Below are positions 55,254 through 64,000 of a stretch of 64,000 nt of DNA, piece after piece. The position numbers were made by a program, and so were the translations under genes. The notes under the pieces are model-generated. The model was given only the letters and a program-made list of their open reading frames with translations, had not been told where the DNA came from and searched no databases. Where the stretch lies: NCBI GenBank assembly GCA_025024175.1, contig QCXZ01000003.1, positions 33,752,257 through 33,816,256 on the forward strand. Reading direction: 5' to 3'. The stretch comes from Rhyzopertha dominica (lineage: Eukaryota; Arthropoda; Insecta; Coleoptera; Bostrichidae). Numbering within the stretch: the stretch's first letter is position 1; each line of letters opens with the position of its first letter.

Positions 55254-56404
55254 TACGCAATCATAATAATACCAATGAAAACATCACGATTAATACAGTG
55301 GTGTTTATCGTGCTCATTATTCTGCATGCATTATGTCTGATTCAATGGTATTACATAAATTAATGTATACGAATTAATGAAATAACACCTGCTATGAGGA
55401 ACAAAAACCTATACCTACACTTGTTACATATGAGTGGAACAACACTGTCAACCTACGGGCACTCTTTAATTGAAACATGCATAATGGATTTACTTATTAA
55501 AGTAAACGGGCACGGGATGGCAGGCAAAATTAAACTGCAACAACTCTGCTAAATTTAGGTACCTAATAATAATAAGCAGCAGCGCAACCGTTGATGTTTG
55601 TTTTGATTTAAAGCTTAAATCTAAGCACGAAAACTTTTTTTTTTAATTCAGCAGGCCGTGGTACTTAGTTTAGTTTCCATATTTATCAAAACGTATGTCA
55701 GTGACAACCAGAAAATGTACCCAGTCTAAAATAGTATACAAAAACAGTTTGCTAACACTGGCGTACGGTTATCGATTTTAAACTCGAAAAACAAATTAAC
55801 CGTATCTTTACTTTCTTGCTGTTACTTGTAGGGCAGCCGCAAATTACATAACTTATAGTTGTGAACTTTTAGAATATCTGTATCAATGCACACTATGTAG
55901 TTGCTTTTGAAAAATATTAATTCGAAAACGTACCTTGGCTGTGACATTCCAAATTTACATATTCGCTGTTTCCTACGTTCCTAGCACATGATATTAGCAG
56001 CACAAGCTTAATCACTTTTTAAAAAGTCATTATTGTTTATCCTTTCAGTAACGATTTTATAGCATTTGTACCACTTATCTTCACAACACCATACTTTCGA
56101 GTTCGCCTTCACCATCACACTGCCTCGTTATTGTTAGTGATCGGCACTTGGCCGACCGACATATTATTTTCCATTGCTGATTAGTTAACTTGTGCGTGGA
56201 AGATGTCGCCACGCTGCAGCGGCCTGACAAAAGGCAAGCAATCTGTAGAAGTTTGGTTTGGATCTATGCGTCTGGAGTCTGAATGTTTTTTTTAGTTTAC
56301 TTTTACAACTTTTACTGAGCACTGACGCACTGTGCGGGTGACCAGGTGGTTAGTGTTCTTGATTTCTTATTAGTGTATTTAGTAAAATTTTCTTAAATTT
56401 TAGA
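55254..56404. other. Unassigned region
   Basis: No gene seen. A GC-richer patch lies at 56130-56350. Confidence 0.35.
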
Positions 56405-57700
56405 TTTTAGTTCCAGAAAACGTTATAGAATTTATCAAAGACATGGCGACACCATACACCAATGTTTGGGTAAATACATATGTTAACTTGATTTCTTAAT
56501 ACCATGTATATTTTTAGATTGATTTAAGACAAAGGTCAACTAATTATATGGTCTAGGTCTACCCTTTTAGAAGACTAGGGGGTACTGCGATATACGACGT
56601 AGACAGAGTGGAAGGAGGCATGTGCTCCACAACAACAATAGGCCGTGTTTATTCATCGGGGGGCTCTGCTGTTTAAGAAATTTTACTTCACCAGTAAAAG
56701 ATGACGAAAGAAACAGTAAAAATATTTTTTCAGTTTTAAAAAATTGCCACTTAGCTTTAAAGATATAGCACTCAGTACTGGTAAAGACAAGACATTAAAG
56801 AAAATTAAAGAGTATGTGAAACATGGTAGGTCAGAGAAATGTGTAAATGAAGNGAAAGGGTATTTTTACGACAAGAAGTCTTANGTTTATTGTATGAATA
56901 AGGACATCTGGACATAATAATTTTGCTAGACATTGTTTTTTGGCCCAATATAAACATAAACTATTGTAAATGCTGTCAAATTAACAGTAATATAGGTACC
57001 ATCTACTTTGTATTCTTGGACAAGGGTTATTAACATAAATGGGAATAAAGGTTACATTCAGATTTTGCAGAGAAGTCTGGTCAAAAGTTTTTATTACTTG
57101 TTGATGCACATTCAAAGTTGATAGATGCATGGTCTCTCTCAGTAAGGTGTAATTGTGTTTAAGAAAATAATTCACAATATTTGGTTTATCAAAACAAATT
57201 GTAAGTGACCATGGGCCTCCATTTAATAGCAAATAATTTTTAGACACCTCAGGTGCACCCATTATCAAATGGTGCAATATGTAAGAAAAATTTTGTAATT
57301 TTTTATTCACCTATAGGACCTTCCCTATCACTGACACAACCTCAGCAGAAATGTTATTAAAATTTAAACCACACACTCTTTATCACTTAAAACTAGATAT
57401 AAATGCGATAATACAGAACAAAACAGTTGACCAACATTAAAAATAGCAATAAGAAATTTTCGAGCGTATGAGATTTTGTTTACCAAATGAAAAAGTTCTA
57501 GTACAAAATATTCGAAATGAAAACTATAAATAATTCAGCAGGACTCATAATGGTAAAGGTTAGTCCGGTTACTTATACATAAGTCGATTCATACTTTCAA
57601 TATGTCCATGTTCATCATATAAAGAAATTTATTAGTGCACCAGTTGCANTGCAACTAGAGATAATTTAGAATTAGACAACATAGTACTAAAAATACAATT
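56405..57700 (+). pseudogene. Decayed gypsy-type LTR element, mainly integrase
   Basis: The plus strand, read across frames, contains 'FLLLVDAHSKLIDAWS' near 57085-57130, the first Asp region of a Mag/gypsy integrase. 'VSDHGPPFNSK' (near 57205-57230, second Asp) and 'SGAPIIKWCN' (near 57250) follow. Later words near 57480 ('LPNEKVLVQNIRN') and 57600 ('YVHVHHIKKFI') fit the C-terminal part. Upstream, 'GYFYDKK' near 56855 could be the segment before the HHCC finger. Stops and frame changes are dense; Ns occur at 56853, 56884 and 57650. Confidence 0.6.
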
Positions 57701-58130
57701 AGATCCAATTGTAAACAAAGTATGGGATGTACAGACCAGTACGAAAAAGCAGTTGGACCAAAATGTACCTTTAAATTCAAGATCTTGGTAATGATCATTG
57801 TAATCCGGCCTCAGTGCATGCTGAAGAGGGAGAGCATAAGAATAAAGTCCAAAGTGATCCTAAAATAAAAAAATTAACACGTAATTAAAAAGTGGTAGAA
57901 TAATAAAACCTCCAATCAGATACAGTCGATACGGAAATAATATCTAGATACCAGTTTTATAATTAGACAGGAAGCTTATTTTTGATTTTGTTATCTGTGG
58001 ATTAAAAAAAATGGTGTGGGAAGGAATTGTTATGTACAGGGTGAGCAAATAAAGGAGTGGTCGGTCATATCTCATAAACCAGTAGCCCTAAAGCTTTGAG
58101 GTAAAAAATTTCTTAACTAAAGTGGCCAAG
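57701..58130. other. Unassigned spacer
   Basis: No gene seen. 'TACAGGGTGAGCAAATAAA' at 58035 resembles a common insect repeat end, but the opposite end was not found. Confidence 0.35.
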
Positions 58131-58700
58131 AGCCTAATAAATGTCTGCGGTATTAAACATATTAAGATTGTTTGGACTAAAATCTACCATTTTTGTTAAA
58201 AACTTTTTTTTTTGTTAAATGTCAAATATAGGAGTGGGGGGCGGGTGAATATTAATATAGAAAATCGCTAATATTTCAGGTTTGGTTTGACTGATTTCAA
58301 CCAACAAGGTGTCATTTTCAAGCTTATGCTTATGTGCCTTTATAAAAAGCAATTTTAAGTGTTAGAACGTAGTTTGTGGGTTGACCGCAAGAGGGCGTTT
58401 TCGGAAGTTACTACCTAAATATCGATTTTTCTCGAAATTTATAAATGCAAAGATATAAAAGGCTGTTTACTTCACTAAAAGAACAATTGAATATAGACTA
58501 AAAGGGTGAAAACCTCATCATTTAAAATGACACCTCGTCAGTTGAAATCGGTCATGTCAGACCTGAAATATTAGCGACTTTCTATATTGATATATTCACC
58601 TTTCCTTTATTTGACATTTAACAAAAAAAATGTTCTAAACAAAAATGGTAGATTTTAGTTTAAACAATCTTAATATGTTAATAGACATTTATTAAGCTAC
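58131..58700. repeat. Long fold-back with arms of about 180 bp
   Basis: The left arm (58131-58320) and right arm (58523-58700) are near reverse complements. Shared words are 'TAATAAATGTCT', 'AAAATCTACCATTTTTGTT', 'TTTGTTAAATGTCAAATA', 'TCGCTAATATTTCAGGT' and 'AAGGTGTCATTTT'. The loop is about 200 bp. A transcript would form a long duplex. The family is unknown and there is no coding frame. Confidence 0.85.
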
Positions 58701-59157
58701 TAATGAGACAAACATTAATTTTGTAATTTGGAGGTACCACAGCGGCCTTTAGCGGTCATTTTACAAACTTGAAAATATTTTCCAGCAATTTCTCTTGGAC
58801 ACTTCACTTGTTATGTAATAAACAAAAAATAAAGGGTTGTGTTCCAAGAACCCATCTATAAATCATTGAAGATATAACAACAAACTATTACCTAACCCCG
58901 CTCGTAGTTGCAACAACGGATGTATAAAAGAGGGGATACCGCATCTCATTGACAGAAAGCGCATTGTTGTGAAGCCAACATCTAAATGGCGTGAAGTTAG
59001 CGCAATAACAAACGTTTTCTTTCTGCGGCATTGGCATACCGTAATTTGCATCCTTCAGTATGCTTCGGAAACCTAAAAATAATAGATACGAAAAAAATAT
59101 TGTATGACTATGATTTATGCAAACATATAAAACTCATTTTTTGGTATACACTAGTAA
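58701..59157. other. Unassigned spacer
   Basis: No gene that I can support. A minus-strand frame at 58863-59051 is Cys- and Arg-rich at its start but shows no known domain. Confidence 0.3.
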
Positions 59158-59551
59158 ACAATTGGGTATTATCACTTTTTTTGAAAATTACCTAAAATGA
59201 ATCTTGAAGTGCATATATATATCATACGCCACGTAAAAAAACAAAAACAAATATTTGTAGGTAGCGAATATCAGGTGTGAAATTCGAATCTTAGGAGTCA
59301 CCGCCAAAACGCTTCTATCGAAGGTTATTCCACTCGTGACGTCAACTGTCGTGTAAACATTACCGAGGACCGTGCTGTTTAATGGTGTAGTATCATTCTT
59401 GTATTGGAAAAGTTTTTGTGTGGTGTTTATTGAAAGGACGGTGTAAGAGGTCGCACCAAAAAGTGATTTGTGTAGTTTTACACGCATCTATTATGTATGG
59501 AAAACAAAACAAGTGTTGTTTTGTACATGGTTATAAAAGTACTTCAGTCAG
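59158..59551 (+). mobile_element. THAP-domain element, copy B, cut by the Mag insertion
   Basis: It matches 51533-51926 almost base for base, including the CACCGCCAAAACGC end word (from about 59300) and the start of the THAP frame ('MYGKQNKCC', ATG at about 59492), with the same Tyr in place of Cys. The match stops at 59551, exactly where the Mag-clade LTR begins. The rest of the copy should lie beyond the 3' LTR, outside the window. Confidence 0.8.
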
Positions 59552-59743
59552 TGTTGTAGGATGTATGTACATTATCTAGTATGCAATACTTTATAGTAGT
59601 TGGATATCAGGGTAGGCAAGAAAAATGAAAATACACATAATGACAGATGTACAATGAGTTTTTCGAATAATGTTCAATGTAGTGAATAAATGATGTTACG
59701 AGGAAGTTGGTGCATTAATTAGAAGACGTAACATAATATAACA
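59552..59743 (+). repeat. 5' LTR of the Mag-clade element (192 bp)
   Basis: It starts TGTTGTAGGATG and ends ATATAACA, so it has the inverted ends TGTT/AACA. The primer-binding site starts at the next base. Its first 61 bases are repeated at 63939. Confidence 0.88.
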
Positions 59744-59760
59744 TGGTGTCAGGTGATAAG
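59744..59760 (+). other. Primer-binding site of the Mag-clade element
   Basis: TGGTGTCAGGTGATAAG starts directly after the LTR. TGGTGTCAG-type sites are usual in Mag/SURL-type elements. I cannot name the tRNA with confidence. Confidence 0.65.
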
Positions 59761-59787
59761 ATGAACCCGTGAACAGACTGCAGAAAG

Positions 59788-61263
59788 ATGGCAACGTCAT
59801 TGACTTTAACGATACCGCTTCCAGCACCTTTGGAAATCAAACAAGGCGATTTAATCGAAAACTTGAAGTTCTTCAAACAGGCCTGGGAAGTATACAGCAT
59901 AGCAAGTGGGTTAGAGAAGGAGCCAGAAGCTAGAAAGGTAGCAGTGCTGTTATCAGCAATCGGTCCGGAGTGTTTCAGACTCTACCAGAATTGGCCAATA
60001 ACTGCTGCTGACAAAGAAAACGTTGAAGGTATTTTTAGAGTACTAGAAACGTATTTAACACCCACTACTAACAAACGTTACGAGAGAGCCGTGTTCAATT
60101 TGGCAAAACAAGAAAATGAAGAAGATGTAGATAGCTACATAAATAGATTAAGAAAGTTGATTAAAAACTGTGAATATGGTGCCATGGCTGACGAGTTATT
60201 GTTGGATAAACTGATAGTTTCCATAAAGGATTTGGGTTTAAGAGAAAAACTATGGAGTAATGAAAAAATTACACTACCTGAAGCGATTAATACCATCAGG
60301 ATGACAGAGGTATCAAAAAGGCAGATAAAATCACTGAATGAAGGGAAGACTGAAGAAGTGAACGCAGTAAGAACCAAAGAAAGAAGAGGAAGTTACAGAA
60401 GATCCAATAGTAAGCAGAGATGGAATAGAGATAGGCGTAATAATGGTGAAAAGAGCTGCAGTTACTGTTTGAAATATCATGAAAAAGGAAAGTGTCCGGC
60501 TAAAGGAGCGATGTGCAATAACTGTGGAAAAAGAGATCATTTTGCGCTGGCATGTTGGTTTTCAAGCAACAGAAGAACAAGAACCATGTCTAGAACAAAT
60601 AAAAGAGAAAATGTGAAAGAAGTTACCGAAGAACCAGCAGAAACTGAATATGTTTATAAGGTAACAAATGAGAAAAAAGGTTGCTTAACTGCAAATTTGT
60701 GTTTTGTGGTAAATGGGCATGAAAAAATAGTTGGTTGTCAGTTGGATACTGGAGCAACATGCAATGTATTGGGCTACGAAAACTACAAAGAGATAACTAG
60801 TGAAAAGGATATTCAGAAGAGTTCCGTAAAATTAAAATGTTTTGGAGGATCGTCAATTGTACCAGTTGGAGAAGGAATTATCAGATGCAGAAGGAATAAG
60901 AAAGAATACAATTTAGTTTTTCAAATTGTACCAGGCGAGCATATGCCATTGCTTTCTGCAAATGCTTGCCAAAAATTAAACTTGATTAAAGTATGCAACG
61001 TAATAAACACTGTCGAAGATTGTGATAAAGTTGCTATGAATGAAGTACAGAAAATTTTGTATAAATACAAAAATGTATTTAAAGGAGTAGGGAAAATAAA
61101 TAAAGAGATATCATTGACTGTTGAGGAGTGTGCTAAACCTGTAGTGCAGACGCCAAGAAGAATACCTGTCGCTTTAAGAAAAAGATTTAGAGAGGCTTTA
61201 GATGAGCTAGAGAAAGATGGAATAATAGAAAGAGTAGAACAGTCTACAGATTTGGACGAGTAA
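59788..61263 (+). CDS. Gag-protease and start of RT of the Mag-clade element
   Basis: A 491-codon frame. Residues about 15-190 form the capsid ('FFKQAWEVYSIASGL', 'LLLDKLIVSIKDLGLREKLW'). Two zinc knuckles follow: 'CSYCLKYHEKGKC' (from residue 224) and 'CNNCGKRDHFALAC' (from residue 243, canonical CCHC). The protease active site 'QLDTGATCNVLG' has DTG from residue 320. The frame continues through 'YKNVFKGVGKI' and 'RRIPVALRKRFREALDELEK' into the N-terminal part of RT. It ends at a stop four codons after 'ERVEQST'. The break comes from one extra T in a T run at 61251-61253; the downstream pol frame is the direct continuation in the shifted register. In this clade Gag and Pol can be one polyprotein. 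Confidence 0.92.
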   Translation: MATSLTLTIPLPAPLEIKQGDLIENLKFFKQAWEVYSIASGLEKEPEARKVAVLLSAIGPECFRLYQNWPITAADKENVEGIFRVLETYLTPTTNKRYERAVFNLAKQENEEDVDSYINRLRKLIKNCEYGAMADELLLDKLIVSIKDLGLREKLWSNEKITLPEAINTIRMTEVSKRQIKSLNEGKTEEVNAVRTKERRGSYRRSNSKQRWNRDRRNNGEKSCSYCLKYHEKGKCPAKGAMCNNCGKRDHFALACWFSSNRRTRTMSRTNKRENVKEVTEEPAETEYVYKVTNEKKGCLTANLCFVVNGHEKIVGCQLDTGATCNVLGYENYKEITSEKDIQKSSVKLKCFGGSSIVPVGEGIIRCRRNKKEYNLVFQIVPGEHMPLLSANACQKLNLIKVCNVINTVEDCDKVAMNEVQKILYKYKNVFKGVGKINKEISLTVEECAKPVVQTPRRIPVALRKRFREALDELEKDGIIERVEQSTDLDE

Positions 61264-61267
61264 TGTT

Positions 61268-63865
61268 GTGATCGTCGAGAAGAAAGACAATAAATTGAGG
61301 ATATGCATAGACCCAAGTGAATTGAATCAAGCACTGAAGAGAGAAAATTACCAGATACCTACAGTGGAAGAAATTCTGCCTGAAATAACGAAAGCAAAAG
61401 TGTTTTCAACTTTTGATGCAAGAAGTGGATTTTGGCAACTTCCATTAGATGACAAATCGAAACTACTTACTACCTTTTGGACACCTTGGGGAAGGTATTG
61501 CTGGAAAAGGTTACCATTTGGCATAGCGCCAGCCCCAGAAATATTCCAGAAAACACAACATGAGATTATTGTGGGACTAAAAGGAGTTGAAGTGATCGCA
61601 GATGATTTTTTGGTATATGGAGAAGGTACTGATTTTAACGAGGCAGTAAAAGATCACAACAGAAATTTGGAATTGCTGCTGAATAGACTAAAAGAAATGG
61701 GAATGACGCTGAATGATCGAAAAACAAACTTATTAAGAACAGAAGTTTCATTTTTTGGATATCTTTTAACAAAAGATGGTTTGAAAGCGGATCCATCCAA
61801 AATCAAGGCAATTCAAGAAATCGGTACACCCAAAGATGTAAAGGAGCTACAAAGTTTCCTAGGAATGGTGAATTATTTGAGCAAATTTTTACCAAATTTG
61901 TCAACAGTATCTGAACCTTTAAGAAAATTGACACATAAAGAAACAGAATGGCATTGGGGAAAAGAGCATGAAGAGTCTTTTAAGTTGTTGAAAGAGTTAA
62001 TTACAAAAGCACCTGTTCTGAGATATTTCAACTCAGCTGAACAAATTATTTTACAATGCGATGCAAGTAGTTACGGTGTAGGAGCAGCATTAATTCAAAA
62101 TGGACAACCTGTGGCATTTTCATCGAAAACGTTAACTGCTGCTGAAAGAAACTATGCACAGATAGAAAAGGAGGCACTAGCGATAGTGTTTGGATGTCGA
62201 AGATTCGATCAGTATTTATGCGGACAAAAGGAAATCATTGTACAAACGGATCATCGTCCACTGATAAATATTTTCAAAAAATCCATGTTAAAGGCACCGA
62301 AAAGACTACAACGGATGATGTTGGCATTACAGAGATACCGATTAAAATTAGTTTATATCGAAGGAAAGAAAATGATTTTTGCAGACTTACTTTCAAGAGC
62401 ACCAGAAAAATCGATCGATGAGACCATTACTGAAAATGAGGTTTACAGAATAAAGCTAATGAAGAATTTTATGAAAGAGGTTGAAGAAATTAATGCACTT
62501 ACGACATTGCCAATATCTGAAGAAAGAATTCAAGCCATAAGAGATGCTACACAAAAGGATGAAATATTACAAGCCGTTGGACAGTATGTGTTAAATGGAT
62601 GGTCAGAAAGTGGAAAAGAATTGAAAGATGAAATTAAAGATTACTTTAAGTATAAAGAAGAAATTGTTTTGCAATATGGCTTATTGTTTAAGGGACAACG
62701 ATTGATAGTACCGCAATCGATGAGAAAAGAGATACTGCATAAACTACATTTAGGACATGGAGGAATAGATGCGACTATGAAGTTAGCTAAAGATTCAGTA
62801 TTTTGGCCTAGGATAAGCATGCATATAAGAGACTGTGTGGCAAGATGTACTGTTTGTCAAGTGAATTCAGAAACTCCACAGGATTTACCCATGCAGAGCC
62901 ACGAAATTCCAAAAAGACCTTTTCAAAGAGTTAGTATGGATGCTTGTGAAATTCTTGAAAAAGGGAAGAGAAGAAGATATTTGATAACTGTTGATCATTA
63001 TTCAGACTTTTTCGAAATAGATGAATTACCCGATTTGAGTGCAAGAGCTTTGGTCGAAATTTGTAAGAAGAACTTTTCGCGTCATGGTATACCAGACTGT
63101 GTAATTACAGATAATTCCACTCAGTTTGTGAATGAACAATTCCAGAATATGGCACGAAAATGGAATTTTAATCATATTACCAGCTCACCGCATTATCCGA
63201 AAGGCAATGGAAAAGCTGAAGCAACAGTTAAGATAGCGAAGAATTTGTTAAAAAAATCAATAGAAGCAGGAGAGGATTTTTGGTTATCACTTTTACATTT
63301 AAGAAACACACCAAATAATATGGGTTCAAGTCCGGTGCAGAGATTGTTTGCAAGAAGAACTAGATGTGTAATACCACAAACAGAAGAAATGTTGATACCT
63401 AAGATACAAGAAGGAGTGAAAGAAAAGATTGAATTGAAGAGAAAAACTTCTAAATATTATTATGATAGAAAAGCAAGAAGAAGATTACCGAAGTTGAACG
63501 TAGGACAAAATGTGATTGTGAAACTGAAACCAGAAATGGATAATAAATGGACACAAGGACAGATAAAGGAAAATCTCAGTGATAGATCTCTTTTGGTAGG
63601 AGTCGGTGATAGTATTTATCGTCGCAACACCCAACACGTAAAACCAATTCCTGAGATAGAAAGATTCTCATCTCCTCAGCCTGCAACGTCAGATGTTGCA
63701 AGTGCAGTGAAACTGTGTAATTCTCCGAATAAAGTAACTTTCGCTGAATTCTTTGAAGAAAAAGAAATTCCGCCCTGTTTTCCAACCAAAGGATGTGATA
63801 CAACAGTACTGAGAAGATCAGAGCGCGTAAAGACAAGACCTGTGAAATTTAGAGACTACGTGTGA
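61268..63865 (+). CDS. Pol of the Mag-clade element (RT, RNase H, integrase)
   Basis: An 865-codon frame. RT: 'ICIDPSELNQALKRENY', 'FSTFDARSGFWQLPL', 'KRLPFGIAPAPEIFQ' and 'VIADDFLVYG' with the catalytic Asp pair at 112-113. RNase H: 'LQCDASSYGVGAAL' (Asp 265), 'EKEALAIVF' and 'TDHRPL'. Integrase: HHCC finger with 'LHLGHGGIDATMKLA' and 'CTVCQ', then the catalytic triad Asp558, Asp615 and Glu651, a D-56-D-35-E spacing ('SMDACEI', 'VITDNSTQF', 'GNGKAEATVK'). The tail 'LRRSERVKTRPVKFRDYV' has no chromodomain. The true start is upstream in the other register; this frame's first codons continue RT after the one-base break. All catalytic residues are intact. Confidence 0.92.
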   Translation: MIVEKKDNKLRICIDPSELNQALKRENYQIPTVEEILPEITKAKVFSTFDARSGFWQLPLDDKSKLLTTFWTPWGRYCWKRLPFGIAPAPEIFQKTQHEIIVGLKGVEVIADDFLVYGEGTDFNEAVKDHNRNLELLLNRLKEMGMTLNDRKTNLLRTEVSFFGYLLTKDGLKADPSKIKAIQEIGTPKDVKELQSFLGMVNYLSKFLPNLSTVSEPLRKLTHKETEWHWGKEHEESFKLLKELITKAPVLRYFNSAEQIILQCDASSYGVGAALIQNGQPVAFSSKTLTAAERNYAQIEKEALAIVFGCRRFDQYLCGQKEIIVQTDHRPLINIFKKSMLKAPKRLQRMMLALQRYRLKLVYIEGKKMIFADLLSRAPEKSIDETITENEVYRIKLMKNFMKEVEEINALTTLPISEERIQAIRDATQKDEILQAVGQYVLNGWSESGKELKDEIKDYFKYKEEIVLQYGLLFKGQRLIVPQSMRKEILHKLHLGHGGIDATMKLAKDSVFWPRISMHIRDCVARCTVCQVNSETPQDLPMQSHEIPKRPFQRVSMDACEILEKGKRRRYLITVDHYSDFFEIDELPDLSARALVEICKKNFSRHGIPDCVITDNSTQFVNEQFQNMARKWNFNHITSSPHYPKGNGKAEATVKIAKNLLKKSIEAGEDFWLSLLHLRNTPNNMGSSPVQRLFARRTRCVIPQTEEMLIPKIQEGVKEKIELKRKTSKYYYDRKARRRLPKLNVGQNVIVKLKPEMDNKWTQGQIKENLSDRSLLVGVGDSIYRRNTQHVKPIPEIERFSSPQPATSDVASAVKLCNSPNKVTFAEFFEEKEIPPCFPTKGCDTTVLRRSERVKTRPVKFRDYV

Positions 63866-63924
63866 GTGGAAGGCCTTGAAAGACCAGTATTTAGTTGAGG
63901 TTTATTTTGTTGTTTGTTTTTTTT

Positions 63925-63938
63925 AAAAAAAAGGAAGA
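63925..63938 (+). other. Polypurine tract of the Mag-clade element
   Basis: AAAAAAAAGGAAGA directly precedes the 3' LTR. Confidence 0.8.
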
Positions 63939-64000
63939 TGTTGTAGGATGTATGTACATTATCTAGTATGCAATACTTTATAGTAGTTGGATATCAGGGG
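63939..64000 (+). repeat. 3' LTR of the Mag-clade element, cut by the window end
   Basis: It repeats the first 62 bases of the 5' LTR with one difference, at the last base (G here, T at 59613). The rest lies outside the window. Confidence 0.88.

Larger units (their letters stand above)
59552..64000 (+). mobile_element. Mag-clade Ty3/gypsy LTR retrotransposon, nearly intact
   Basis: The 5' LTR (59552-59743) is followed by a primer-binding site, one gag-pol reading path of about 4.08 kb, a polypurine tract and the start of the 3' LTR (63939 onward). All enzymatic motifs are present. One extra base splits the frame near 61251. The first 61 bases of both LTRs are identical; base 62 differs (T against G). 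The element is inserted in copy B of the THAP element and continues past the window. Confidence 0.92.

Noticed and set aside
1..64000. CRISPR arrays, bacterial operons, rRNA genes
   Set aside because: None seen; spliced genes and eukaryotic retroelements make a prokaryotic origin untenable.

Overview
The window looks like nuclear DNA of an insect, possibly a beetle. It is AT-rich and has spliced host genes with many 51-68 bp introns, R1-, jockey- and RTE-like non-LTR remnants, Ty3/gypsy and Mag LTR elements, and many small inverted-repeat elements. I see no bacterial operons, CRISPR array or rRNA genes. Scattered Ns and one 100-N run (20484-20583) show that this is a scaffolded assembly. The beetle assignment is inference from intron size and repeat types.

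Layout. 0.3-1.9 kb: decayed R1-like retrotransposon. 2.3-10.8 kb: an old, diverged satellite with a unit of about 300 bp, split by a TA-flanked MITE (2866-3258), a fold-back carrying a tRNA-like sequence (3309-3603), a second MITE (3762-4128), a decayed Ty3/gypsy element (about 4698-9763) and a hairpin element (10398-10576). 11.96-14.36 kb, minus strand: a complete seven-exon selenium-binding protein/methanethiol oxidase gene. 14.66-19.51 kb, minus strand: an eight-exon SLC5-type sodium/solute transporter whose first exons carry several frameshifts. 20.5-21.1 kb: assembly gap followed by a satellite of about 110 bp. 24.8-26.5 kb: nested transposons. 28.1-28.7 kb, minus strand: intact ARL4-like small GTPase. 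29.7-34.3 kb: fold-back elements and a 39-bp stem-loop repeat.

37326-44498 is a very young LTR retrotransposon with 1.45-kb LTRs that are nearly identical. It keeps a full gag with a SAP-like N-terminus and a protease, but has lost reverse transcriptase, RNase H and most of integrase, and it ends in a second pair of zinc knuckles. Its LTRs hold six copies of a stem-loop motif, and its leader holds tandem repeats with TTACGTAA sites. 47.9-48.8 kb is a jockey-like remnant. 51.5-52.6 kb and 59.16-59.55 kb are two copies of a THAP-domain element with inverted ends. 56.4-57.7 kb is an old integrase remnant and 58.1-58.7 kb a long fold-back. 59552-64000 is a nearly intact Mag-clade LTR element inserted into the second THAP copy; one extra T splits its gag-pol frame, and its 3' LTR runs off the window.

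The host genes (SELENBP, the SLC5-like gene and ARL4) are independent and show no sign of a shared pathway. Most of the window is mobile DNA in different stages of decay. The best candidate for something undescribed is the 37-44 kb chimeric, apparently trans-mobilised LTR element.
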